A stretch of DNA of 16,853 bases from Chrysochromulina tobinii. Taxonomy: Eukaryota > Haptophyta > Prymnesiales > Chrysochromulinaceae. Where the stretch lies: contig JWZX01003027.1 of assembly GCA_001275005.1 (NCBI GenBank), positions 1 to 16,853 of the forward strand, in the 5' to 3' direction. The first letter of the stretch is position 1. The number at the start of each line of letters is the position of its first letter. The notes under the pieces were generated by a model. That model saw nothing but the letters and a program-made list of their open reading frames with translations. It was not told where the DNA came from and did no database searches. Made by a program: the position numbers and the translations under genes. Below, piece by piece: positions 8,409 through 15,764 of the stretch.

Positions 8409-11400
8409 TCAAATGAAAGGGTAGCCTAAAGGGCTCCCAGCCGGAAGGACGCCATCCGCGACGAGCATCCTCTCGGCCCACTTGCGCCCGTCGGCGAGCA
8501 GCCCACGCAGCCGCTCGACGGCGGCATCGTCCTGCTGCGCCACCTTCTTGCGTGTCTTCAGCATTCGCCTGTGGAGCCGGCGCGTGGCGGCCGCCGACCA
8601 CATCGCGAGTGCCGCTGCGCATCGGGCTTTGGCAAACTCGTCGGCGCGGCGCTCGAGAACGCTGGCCATGTGCGCCGCCATCGCCTGACGGTGCAGTCCC
8701 GCGCGCCAGCGGCGCCAACCATAGTTAGCAAAGGCGCGCGGCTTGAACTCTTCTGCCCAGTGCTCCAGCGCCGCGTTGCGGAGCGAGGTGCTCAGGACGG
8801 TGACCGACCATTGCTGGAAGCCGTGACCCAGCTTGGCAGCGCTCAAGGTAGAATACAGCCGACGTGCTCGGTGCAAGAGCAATCTCCCCTCCGCAGATCG
8901 AGTGCGCTCTCGCTGCCACCTGCGCCAGCCCATCCGGCGTGCCAACTCGCTGGCGAGCTTGAGCGCGCGCCCGATGGCATGCCGAGCGGCCGCCCCGGCT
9001 ACGACCCAATCGGCGATGAGCGGGGCCGAGAGCCGTCCTACCATTGTGACGAGGAGCGCGAGCGTGATTGAATCTCGACGATTCTCGAGCACACGGAGCA
9101 CTCGGCGAACGGCGGAGCGGTCGTGGTGCAGCTGTGAGCGCGCCGTGAGCACGCGCGCGCGCTGCACGCGCAGGCTCGCACGCAGCCATGCCTGCCAGCA
9201 CCACCGGCGGCGGCTACTGATCGCGAGCGTGGTGAGCAGCCGCACCGCCGACCGTCGCTCCACCGAGCTTGCCCACACGCGCCACTCGATCCAGTAGCGA
9301 TGCATGCGCGCGAGTAAGGCGGTGGAGACCCTGGCCGCAAGCCTCTGCGCGACGGCGGCACGGCCGTGCCAAGAGTGCCAGCAGCGGCGCAGAGGGCGCG
9401 CCGGAATGGCGTCGGCCATCGAGCGCGCTTGCAACCGGCGGGATGCGTCGCGACGTGCCTCTCGCTCCCTGCCCGCCTGTCCCCAGGCACGTGTCCAGCG
9501 AGAGAGTAGCCCCCGGTGCGCCATACGGAGCAGTTCGGCCTGCAGCTTCGTGAGCGTGAGAGCCTCCCGCCACGCCTCAAACCGGCTCGCCATACCTGCG
9601 CGTGCCGCCCTCTCGCCTGCCTTGTGAGCTCGACGCACGGCCGCCAGTCGCCCTTGAAGCATGCTGATCCAGCAAGAGATGCCCAAACTTAGCGCGCGGC
9701 GCGCGCCGCCGCGCGCCACGACCGCCGCGCTGGCTCCCAAGCGTGCAAACGAGAGCCATGCCTGCCAGGCAGCGCGCTGCCGTGCCGCGGCGGCCGACGC
9801 AGCGGCACGTCGCTCGTGGCTCACCAGCCTCGCCCGCGTTCGCCACGTTCGCCAGCCACGCGCCACGTCCATCGCGAGCCACCCGGCGGCGGCGGCCTTG
9901 ACGGCCACAAGGAGACGTCGATTCTGACTGTGAATGTGAATGTGACGAGTGCGCGCGTGCCAGCCACGCAGGTTCGCGCGCAGGAAGCCGTAGAAGGCGG
10001 TCATCTGTTGGTCACTCGCCTTGTGCTGTACGGCGGCGTTGGCTACCCAAAGGCCAAAGTGACCGAAGACCATGGCGGAGGCGCGGAGTGCGAGGGCGTC
10101 GGCGAGTCGACGGCGGCGCACCCCCTGCTTGCTCGCGAGCGTGGCCCAGAACCGCCATGCGCGGCACGCCTCGTGGCTGTCCGAGCGACTCGCGATCTCG
10201 TCAAGACGCGCTGCGACGGGCGCCATCTGCACTGCCCAAGCAGCCGAGCGCAGTTGGGTGAGACGGCGCAGAGCGAACGCGTCCTCGGTGGCAGCGCTCG
10301 TGCCGAGGGATAGGCGCAGCGCCCCGGCCGCGGCCGCGAGCACCGCCGACGGCGGGAAGGGCGGCGCGCCGGAGACAAAGGCGCCGTGCTGAGCCTGGCG
10401 GCGAGCCGGCGGCGAGGGCGTCGCGCCGAGCACCTGCTGCAGCATCGCGCGTACAAGCGGCTCGACCAGCGCCCGCTGCAGACGAGTCTGTCGCTCGCGC
10501 TCCACGACACTGTGCGCGGGAGCCGCCTCGAGCCACCACGCACGCGCCGCGCCCGCGAGCTCACCAATCTGCCGCGCCGTCGTGAGCGCCACCTCGGCGT
10601 TGGCGGCCGCCTCGTCGGCGACGGCCGCCTGCCACAGCCGCCGCTGCTCTTCGAGCGAAGCCGCGCCGGGCAGCGCATACCTCAGATGGACGGCTTCGGC
10701 ACCGGCGGCCTCGTACTGCTCACGGAGCACGAAGGCGCGCTTGCATGCGGAGAGGTTGCACATCACGGCGCCGCCCATCCACGGCGCGTAGCGCCGTGCC
10801 CCCGACGCGTGCACGCGAGGCTTGAAGGGCGACTTGGGCCCAAGTGCTTTGGAGAGGTCGAGCTCGAGGCGCTCCGGGAGCCCGCTTAGGAGCGAGCCGC
10901 CGCCCACGAGCCGCACGTTGGCAAGCAGCGCGCCGCGCATGCTCATGTCCGCGAGGGCCACCACACCCAAGATCGCCTGCACCACTCCCAGGTCCTCTGG
11001 CGCCGTCACAAGCGCCGTCTCAAGCGCCGCACCGCTCAGCGTGTCCTTGCGCAATTTCGAAGCCGAGGGTGCTCGTGAAAGAGAGCCAATATCACGCAGC
11101 AGCACCTCGCCGCACTTGGTCAGGTCGTCTCCACTCAGTGTGACAGTGGAGCCGTCCGGCAGGGCGACCTCCGCCGCGTTCTTCAGCTTCTTCTTCGCTT
11201 CGGCGGGCACCTGCACGTGCCCTTCTTTGGCCTTGCGTGCGACGACCTCCGCCTCGGCCGGCGACGACGAAGTATAGCCGAGCGCCTGCAGTCGGCCCAG
11301 CAGCACGTCCGTGCAATGCCCACCGCCCATGGGCAGCACCGTCGTCCCAGGCAGCAACGGATAGCCGTCGAACACGGACCAGACCGTTGTACTACGCTCG

Positions 11401-11792
11401 CCGATGTCCACAACTATGCCAGTCACCATGTCCGAGGCGTAGGCGGTGAGCAGAGAAGGCGCCACAATGTACAGTGCGGGGACCCGTAGCTCCCCAAAGA
11501 GTAGCTGGAGCGTCGCCTCACGATCGGCGCGCGACGTGCCAGGCGCCTCGCTCAGCAGCACCGGCGTCTCCTCGGGCGACAACTCGAGCTCCTCGAAGAG
11601 TCGCTGCCACCGGCTCGCATCGGTCTCCTCGCGATTTCGGCTGTCTATGGCAACGCTGGGTCCATCTCCGCCCGCCGGTCCGGCCTTCCACAAGCTCTTG
11701 CCGACATCGACGATGATCGCTTCATGCTCGTCCCAGAAGTCCTCCCATTGAGATGCCGACATTTTCGCAAAGCGTCGTCTTGAGCGGTCCAT
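8409..11792 (-). CDS. Actin-like domain fused to Sfi1-like (putative centrin-binding) Trp repeats
   Basis: An uninterrupted frame of 1127 residues starts at ATG 11792; the ATG at 11762 (residue 11) has the better context, with A at -3. Residues ~24-373 are an actin fold. The phosphate-1 loop is 'VDVGKSLWKAG' (28-38). 'TPVLLSEAP' (76-84) matches actin 'HPVLLTEAP'. The phosphate-2 loop is 'GIVVDIGERSTT' (125-136), the adenine loop 'LVGGGSLLSG' (295-304), and 'RRYAPWMGGAV' plus 'REQYEAAGAEAVHLRY' (333-372) match the actin C-terminus. Actin subdomain 2 is largely absent (about 43 residues shorter) and Gln137 and His161 equivalents are Pro112 and Thr136, so ATP hydrolysis is doubtful. After a helical linker (~380-540), residues ~545-1070 are Arg/Ala-rich helices with W..W motifs (546/549, 647/650, 676/679, 805/808, 834/837, 866/869, 956/959, 1026/1029) spaced mostly 29-36 residues apart. 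This resembles Sfi1, whose repeats form a long helix coated with centrin. A role at a basal body, centrosome-like centre or Ca2+-contractile fibre is inferred. The gene is divergent from the four-TM gene. Confidence 0.85.
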   Translation of the reverse strand: MDRSRRRFAKMSASQWEDFWDEHEAIIVDVGKSLWKAGPAGGDGPSVAIDSRNREETDASRWQRLFEELELSPEETPVLLSEAPGTSRADREATLQLLFGELRVPALYIVAPSLLTAYASDMVTGIVVDIGERSTTVWSVFDGYPLLPGTTVLPMGGGHCTDVLLGRLQALGYTSSSPAEAEVVARKAKEGHVQVPAEAKKKLKNAAEVALPDGSTVTLSGDDLTKCGEVLLRDIGSLSRAPSASKLRKDTLSGAALETALVTAPEDLGVVQAILGVVALADMSMRGALLANVRLVGGGSLLSGLPERLELDLSKALGPKSPFKPRVHASGARRYAPWMGGAVMCNLSACKRAFVLREQYEAAGAEAVHLRYALPGAASLEEQRRLWQAAVADEAAANAEVALTTARQIGELAGAARAWWLEAAPAHSVVERERQTRLQRALVEPLVRAMLQQVLGATPSPPARRQAQHGAFVSGAPPFPPSAVLAAAAGALRLSLGTSAATEDAFALRRLTQLRSAAWAVQMAPVAARLDEIASRSDSHEACRAWRFWATLASKQGVRRRRLADALALRASAMVFGHFGLWVANAAVQHKASDQQMTAFYGFLRANLRGWHARTRHIHIHSQNRRLLVAVKAAAAGWLAMDVARGWRTWRTRARLVSHERRAAASAAAARQRAAWQAWLSFARLGASAAVVARGGARRALSLGISCWISMLQGRLAAVRRAHKAGERAARAGMASRFEAWREALTLTKLQAELLRMAHRGLLSRWTRAWGQAGREREARRDASRRLQARSMADAIPARPLRRCWHSWHGRAAVAQRLAARVSTALLARMHRYWIEWRVWASSVERRSAVRLLTTLAISSRRRWCWQAWLRASLRVQRARVLTARSQLHHDRSAVRRVLRVLENRRDSITLALLVTMVGRLSAPLIADWVVAGAAARHAIGRALKLASELARRMGWRRWQRERTRSAEGRLLLHRARRLYSTLSAAKLGHGFQQWSVTVLSTSLRNAALEHWAEEFKPRAFANYGWRRWRAGLHRQAMAAHMASVLERRADEFAKARCAAALAMWSAAATRRLHRRMLKTRKKVAQQDDAAVERLRGLLADGRKWAERMLVADGVLPAGSPLGYPFI

Positions 11793-12012
11793 TCAATCAC
11801 TACCTTTCACACCACGGCGACGACGCCTTTTTGATGCCCCTCTTCGCTCCAGAGGCGCCGCTCTATTTGAGCTGCGAAAAAGCGCGCGCTCTCTGTGGAA
11901 AGCAGAGAAGCCCCCGACCGGAAGCAAAGAAGCCCCGAGCTAACCGAGCACTCTCCCGGAGCCCCCGTCCGGACTGCACAAAAGCTGCAACGAGACACAA
12001 AAACCGAGCGAC
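11793..12012. promoter_or_regulatory. Short divergent promoter region
   Basis: Only 220 bp separates the start codons of the minus-strand actin-like/Sfi1-like gene and the plus-strand four-TM gene, so the promoters are likely shared or overlapping. The segment contains a short near-repeat, AGAGAAGCCCCCGA and AAAGAAGCCCCGAG (~11905-11940). No consensus TATA box is evident. Confidence 0.5.
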
Positions 12013-12720
12013 ATGAACATGTCGTGCTGCACCAAAACCCCGAGCTCCTCGATGTTCATGTCGAAGGAAGCAGGGCTCATGCCCGCAACCACCGAGCGGT
12101 CCGACACCGACGCCCTCGACACCAAGGCGACCTCGCTGCGCCGCGCGGCGACCGTACTCCTCATCTTCTCCATGACATCGCTCAACAACATTCAAGGATG
12201 GTTCGGCATGATCGCAGCCATCTCCGTCTTATTGGCATCGTCTGCAAAAGTGCAAACGCGCTACGTCAAGGGCTTTGCCATCTGTGCAGCCATCTGCGCC
12301 TTCCTTGCCTCCATCGGGGCCATCTTTGTTGCCGTCGCCATCCGGAAAATGGGACATCGTGAGATTCACAACGGGTGCGTCAAGATGCCCGGTGCCCTCG
12401 CCATCGCCTTCGACTGGGGCTCGCGTACGCTGGTCGCAGCACACGCTCCTCAGATGAATGCAACTGAGATGCTTGACCGCAAGGACATCGAAGTGCATCT
12501 CGGAAAGCTCGACGTGCTCGATGTCAAGATCCCGGAGCAGGAGGCCTTCTGCGACCATTTCGCTCACAAGGTCGCCGATTTGGGCTCGGCGCTCGTCATG
12601 CTCTTCGCGCTCTTCCAGTTTGCGCTCTTCGTGTCCGCCATCGTCGTCACCAAGCGCTCCCGCGTCCTCGAGCAATCGTACCGCTCGCGCGCGTGCGAGC
12701 CTGCTGTTATTAACCCATGA
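12013..12720 (+). CDS. Four-TM (tetraspan-type) membrane protein of unknown family
   Basis: This encodes 235 residues from an ATG at 12013 (G at -3). The N-terminus (~1-43) is polar with CC at 5-6, a possible lipidation site. Hydrophobic segments lie at ~45-60, ~62-78, ~85-110 and ~187-212. The first two are nearly continuous and could be one long or two short helices. The loop at ~113-186 contains Cys122 and Cys180, which could pair, and an N-glycosylation sequon NAT at 149-151. The tail after ~213 is basic (KRSR). This tetraspan layout, with a large second loop, recalls MARVEL/claudin/tetraspanin topology, but no signature (no CCG of tetraspanins) allows a family call. Its likely place is the plasma membrane or an endomembrane. 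A possible partnership with the divergent neighbour is only positional. Confidence 0.75.
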   Translation: MNMSCCTKTPSSSMFMSKEAGLMPATTERSDTDALDTKATSLRRAATVLLIFSMTSLNNIQGWFGMIAAISVLLASSAKVQTRYVKGFAICAAICAFLASIGAIFVAVAIRKMGHREIHNGCVKMPGALAIAFDWGSRTLVAAHAPQMNATEMLDRKDIEVHLGKLDVLDVKIPEQEAFCDHFAHKVADLGSALVMLFALFQFALFVSAIVVTKRSRVLEQSYRSRACEPAVINP

Positions 12721-13745
12721 GCTTGGTCGCCGAGGCCGCATGAGCGAGCAGACGCGACGTGCACGGAGACGTCAGGGGCACAGTCAGGGGCACAGTCAGG
12801 GGCACAGTCACAGGGCACCGTCGGCGAGAGGGAGCACTGCCATCCCAAGGCTGAGCGTGCAGAGTGCGTGTATAAGGGAACAATCGGTACCGGCAATGCC
12901 TGAAACGCTGTTGGGAGGTGTTTGTGGATGTTGATGGGTGTGTGTTCCGCGCGTTGAGAGGGGGCGCGTGGGAGTACTCGTGGGCTTGGCTGGGCGCGGT
13001 ATGCCCGCCGGCTGCGTCTGAGTCGAGACGGTCATTGGGACTGTGACACGGCGCGCGGTCTTGCCGGTGCGGGTGTGGTCGAGCCGGAACCGCGTTTTCG
13101 TACCTACGTATTTCATGACGTATTTCGAACTGTGATCTCGGTGTCGTGGTCTGTCCAGCACGTAAGGGGTCTGGAGCGGAACCGGAACTCGACGGACGTA
13201 TAACGGACGTACGGTGTACGGAAACCGTTCTAATTTCTTCTCCAGGGACCCCGCACTCGCACGTCGCAGGTGTCCAGCCGCAGCAGCAGCTGAATGAGTA
13301 GACGGAGAGCCTGCGCAGGCTGTCGGAAAGCAGGGCTGAGCTCCGGTGGCTCCGGTCCCAGTCAGAGCCTGGCTAACCGGGAAGCAGGTCGTCCTCTGCG
13401 CAAAAAAACTGCGCACTGCGCCGGTGCGGCGGCGCGTGACGACAAGCTGGACACGCGCGCTGAACCGTGCGCCCCGCGTGAGGCATACGTGAGGCATGTG
13501 GCGTGAGTAAATTAACTCCGAATCCGTAAGCCATGGTAAGCGTAATAACCTTTAGCGTACATCACATGTGACATCAGGGGGACGCGGGTGGGGACAGGTC
13601 GAGCCAATGAGGGGAGCGCTCAGTGTGTTATGCGCACACATCCGAGATTCTACCTAAAATCCCCGCGTTTCGCGAAAGGTCCTGGACCACACCAACCAGG
13701 AGGAGGAGCCATCCGTCCCGCGCTCTGGAGATCCACTTCCACCTG
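12721..13745. other. Intergenic region with a 12-bp tandem repeat
   Basis: About 1 kb separates the four-TM gene from the bestrophin ATG. The minus-strand frame 12808-13497 is open for 229 codons but is Thr/Arg/Pro-rich and shows no domain, so I do not call it. Apart from the tandem repeat at 12771-12806 and a TGCGCA pair flanking an A-run (~13397-13415), nothing stands out. The bestrophin promoter should be near the right end. Confidence 0.45.
12771..12806. repeat. 12-bp tandem repeat, three perfect copies
   Basis: The unit GTCAGGGGCACA is present three times in a row (12771-12782, 12783-12794, 12795-12806), followed by a partial GTCACAGGG. It lies ~50 bp after the stop codon of the four-TM gene, so it would fall in its 3' UTR. 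It is an ordinary minisatellite by appearance. Confidence 0.9.
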
Positions 13746-15018
13746 ATGGCTCCTTATCAACCGAGCAGACCGCTCCATGCTACATTTCGCCTTGGGGACA
13801 CCTTTTACCAGGCTGCCCAGTCGCCGATCTTTAGGATCTCGATCGCCTTCTTCTTGTTCGTGTCCATAGGTAGCCTTGCACTCGGCGAAGATACGATACT
13901 TGGCATTGACCGCGTCGTCAGGTACCCGGCCGCGCTGTTCGCCACCCTCTTCTCCTTCATGCTGGGCCTTTTTGTGAACAAATGCTTCGACCGCTACCAT
14001 GCCAATTGGAAGGCAGCGATATTTGGCATTGGTCGGCTCAACGACTTGGGTTTGCAGGTGTTTGCGTATGTTGGGGACCGCGAAGTTGCGTGCGACATCA
14101 TTCGGCTCATGCACGCAGCTAACCACCTCTTCTACGCCGATTTTTCCGGCAACGCCGCACTTGGCATCTCGCTGTGCAAGCGGCGGCATCTGCTTACAGA
14201 CATGGAGATTGCAAAGCTCACTCTCCCTGGCGGCCCACCAGGCTTCTATCTGGCATGCTCCTGGGCGCTCGAGCTCATCGTGAACAAGTCGGGCGCCAAG
14301 GAGCAGTACGTGGTCGCGATGGACGCGTCAATCAGAGGATGGCGACAGGAGACAACATTCCTGTCCGCGATCGCTTTGACCCCCCTCCCTTTGCCCTACT
14401 TCAAAGCTATGATCGCGATTCACCTCGTGTTCGAGGTGGTCGTGGCATCCGCAATGGCGATCGCGGTCGACACTCTCTACGTCACTGAGTCGCCGCTGCC
14501 TGTGGGTGTTTACTGAGTCGATTTGCTTTGTTCTCTACGCCGTGATCTCTCTCGTGGCGAATGCCCTAGTGCTCGCCTCCTCCCAACTCCTCAACCCTTG
14601 GGGATCTGACTCGCTCGACTTACCGGTCGAAGAGTATCTGCTTCTGCCTCTCGCGGCACACCGCAACCTTTTCAGGGCGCCTTCGGTGCTCACAGAGGGC
14701 GTGGGCAAGCCCGAGATCCGCAACGCCTTCCTACTGGCTTGGGACGCCGATGACTCCTCGCTGCTCGGCACCATAGTGGGTACTGTGGGGGCACTGAATC
14801 GGGCACGCTCCTTTCGGAAGATTGATCGCGCGAACACCATGCGGGTATTGCTCACGGCGAAGCATGCGAGTCCTGAAATCAACCGGCCAAAAACTCCTGG
14901 ACGGCCAAGAACTCCCGGTACGCGGAGGTCTTCCTTCCCGACATTGCTACCGAAGAAGCGCTTGCCTCCGGAAGTAAAGGTCCACGAGGTTCTCCCCGAG
15001 CGCCCGAAAGAACTTTGA
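13746..15018 (+). CDS. Bestrophin-family anion channel, interrupted once (mini-intron or 28-nt insertion)
   Basis: The frame from ATG 13746 encodes 'FMLGLFVNKCFDRYHANW' (~71-88), matching the bestrophin TM2/neck region with the conserved Arg. A cytosolic helical part follows with 'GDREVACDIIRLMHAANHLFY' (~110-130), like the bestrophin 'GRLLRRTLMRY' helix, then a TM pair around ~210-245. It meets a stop at 14514-14516. The next frame (to 15018) supplies the missing C-terminal part, 'CFVLYAVISLVANALVLASSQLLNPWGSDSLDLPVEEY', where NP.G.D..DLP is the family motif that follows the last TM. Joining 14480 to 14518 across a 37-nt GT...AG segment gives 411 residues with the frame restored; removing 28 nt bounded by ACTGAGTCG repeats does the same and keeps 3 more residues. 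Bestrophins form pentameric Cl-/HCO3- channels; in algae some sit in thylakoids, but no transit peptide is evident. The DLP motif resembles plant and bacterial members, and the acidic Ca2+-clasp run of animal bestrophins is reduced. The last ~50 residues are basic and Pro-rich. Confidence 0.82.
14481..14517 (+). other. Putative 37-nt GT-AG mini-intron or small insertion in the bestrophin gene
   Basis: The segment begins GTCACT and ends ACTGAG, and its length is 1 modulo 3. It separates two frames that encode consecutive parts of a bestrophin. A second reading is a 28-nt insertion, because ACTGAGTCG occurs at 14484-14492 and again at 14512-14520. Excising either unit joins 'VDTLY' to '(VTE)SICFVLYAV'. 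The donor is weak (GTCACT) and there is no polypyrimidine tract, so splicing is uncertain. Confidence 0.5.
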
Positions 15019-15239
15019 TACGGTGTGGATGGCGTCTTCGCGTTTCGAAGCCTCTGCCGGCCCTGACGTGGTGACTCTCGACGCCGAAGTCCTTCGACGA
15101 GCCCTCGATCAGCTTCTGCGCAACGCGGCGGCGGCGACGGCTGAGGGCGGCTCCATCTCTCTCAGGGTGAGCGTTGAAACCCACTCGCCTAGCGCGGATG
15201 CCGTCCAGGACGGCACTGCCCTGCGCTTCGAGGTGGCAG
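15002..15239 (+). pseudogene. Isolated histidine-kinase HATPase_c fragment (N-box region)
   Basis: The frame reads 'TLDAEVLRRALDQLL' and continues 'RNAAAATAEGGSISLRVSV', then 'GTALRFEVAG'. This is the typical beginning of a GHKL/HATPase_c domain: an Asp before the helix, the N-box Asn in 'LLRNA', the 'EGG.I.L.V' hairpin, and the strand just before the G1 box. The fragment ends where DxGxG should follow; there the sequence is GCAG|GTGCAC, a possible splice donor. No remaining ATPase motifs occur downstream on this strand. In frame a stop lies upstream at ~14975, and no kinase domain precedes it because that DNA encodes the bestrophin tail. By itself it cannot be a working kinase. It looks like the missing half of the minus-strand kinase at 15765-16853, in opposite orientation. 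Confidence 0.6.
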
Positions 15240-15606
15240 GTGCACGACAATGGATGCGGACTTCCAAGTCTCAGTGCACAGCGAGTCTCGGCGGACGGCT
15301 CCGCTCCCCTCGGTCAACACAAGTACTGAGTACTCACTAGCGAAATTGAGTAGCCCGAGCGAGCACTCTTCATATGAATACATGTGTGAATATGAATACA
15401 CATAACACGTACGCAGCAACAAAGAGAAAACAAAACAAGACCAACGAACAGCTCTACAAGTAAAGAGTCCATACAGTCACGTCCGCCCAGTTACACACAC
15501 CAGACACAGCTCGAGCTCCTCAAACCGAACCGGAGCCGCGACAGCATGCGCGCGACAGTCACGGCGGTGTCCGGTCGCGGCTCGCTACAGTCCGGTACAG
15601 CTCTAA

Positions 15607-15630
15607 AGAGCTCTAGAGCTCTAGAGCTCT
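15607..15630. repeat. Three tandem copies of the perfect palindrome AGAGCTCT
   Basis: AGAGCTCT, which is its own reverse complement and contains a SacI-type GAGCTC core, is repeated at 15607-15614, 15615-15622 and 15623-15630. The whole 24-bp block is also palindromic. It abuts the 18-bp tandem array directly. Confidence 0.95.
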
Positions 15631-15697
15631 ACTGTGCTCGACAGCTCTACCGTGCTCTACAGCTCTACCGTGCTCTACAGCTCTACCAGTGCTCTAC
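15625..15697. repeat. 18-bp tandem repeat, four copies
   Basis: The consensus unit is AGCTCTACCGTGCTCTAC. Copy 1 (15625-15642) has two changes, copies 2 and 3 (15643-15678) are identical, and copy 4 (15679-15697) has a one-base insertion. Each unit itself contains two related 'GCTCTAC' half-units. The array overlaps the end of the AGAGCTCT palindromes, so both may have grown by slippage from the same seed. Confidence 0.93.
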
Positions 15698-15764
15698 AGG
15701 TTGACATTCTCTACACCATCCATCTGCCTGCGACTTACCACAGACCCTGGGCTTGTTCACCACC

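Larger units (their letters stand above)
15240..15764. other. Repeat-rich spacer between histidine-kinase fragments
   Basis: There is no convincing coding sequence. At 15371-15402 TATGAATACA occurs twice within a 32-bp AT-rich patch. Then comes a stretch of GC-rich unique sequence, then the palindrome/tandem repeat cluster at 15607-15697. This is where the two opposite-oriented kinase fragments meet. Confidence 0.5.

Noticed and set aside
8409-11792. IQ-motif (calmodulin-binding) reading of the Trp-rich helices
   Set aside because: No IQxxxRGxxxR pattern occurs; the Trp pair and 29-36 residue spacing fit Sfi1 better.
12808-13497. Minus-strand frame of 229 codons between the four-TM and bestrophin genes
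   Set aside because: It starts with ATG but is Thr/Arg/Pro-rich, shows no motif or predicted domain, and covers the 12-bp repeat region's edge; chance ORFs of this length are common at this GC content.
14879-15250. Minus-strand frame of 123 codons that would be on the same strand as the histidine kinase
   Set aside because: I checked it as a possible HATPase continuation; it has no N-box or G-box, whereas the plus strand in the same place clearly does.
15601-15700. CRISPR-like array
   Set aside because: The repeats are head-to-tail without unique spacers, and the context is eukaryotic.
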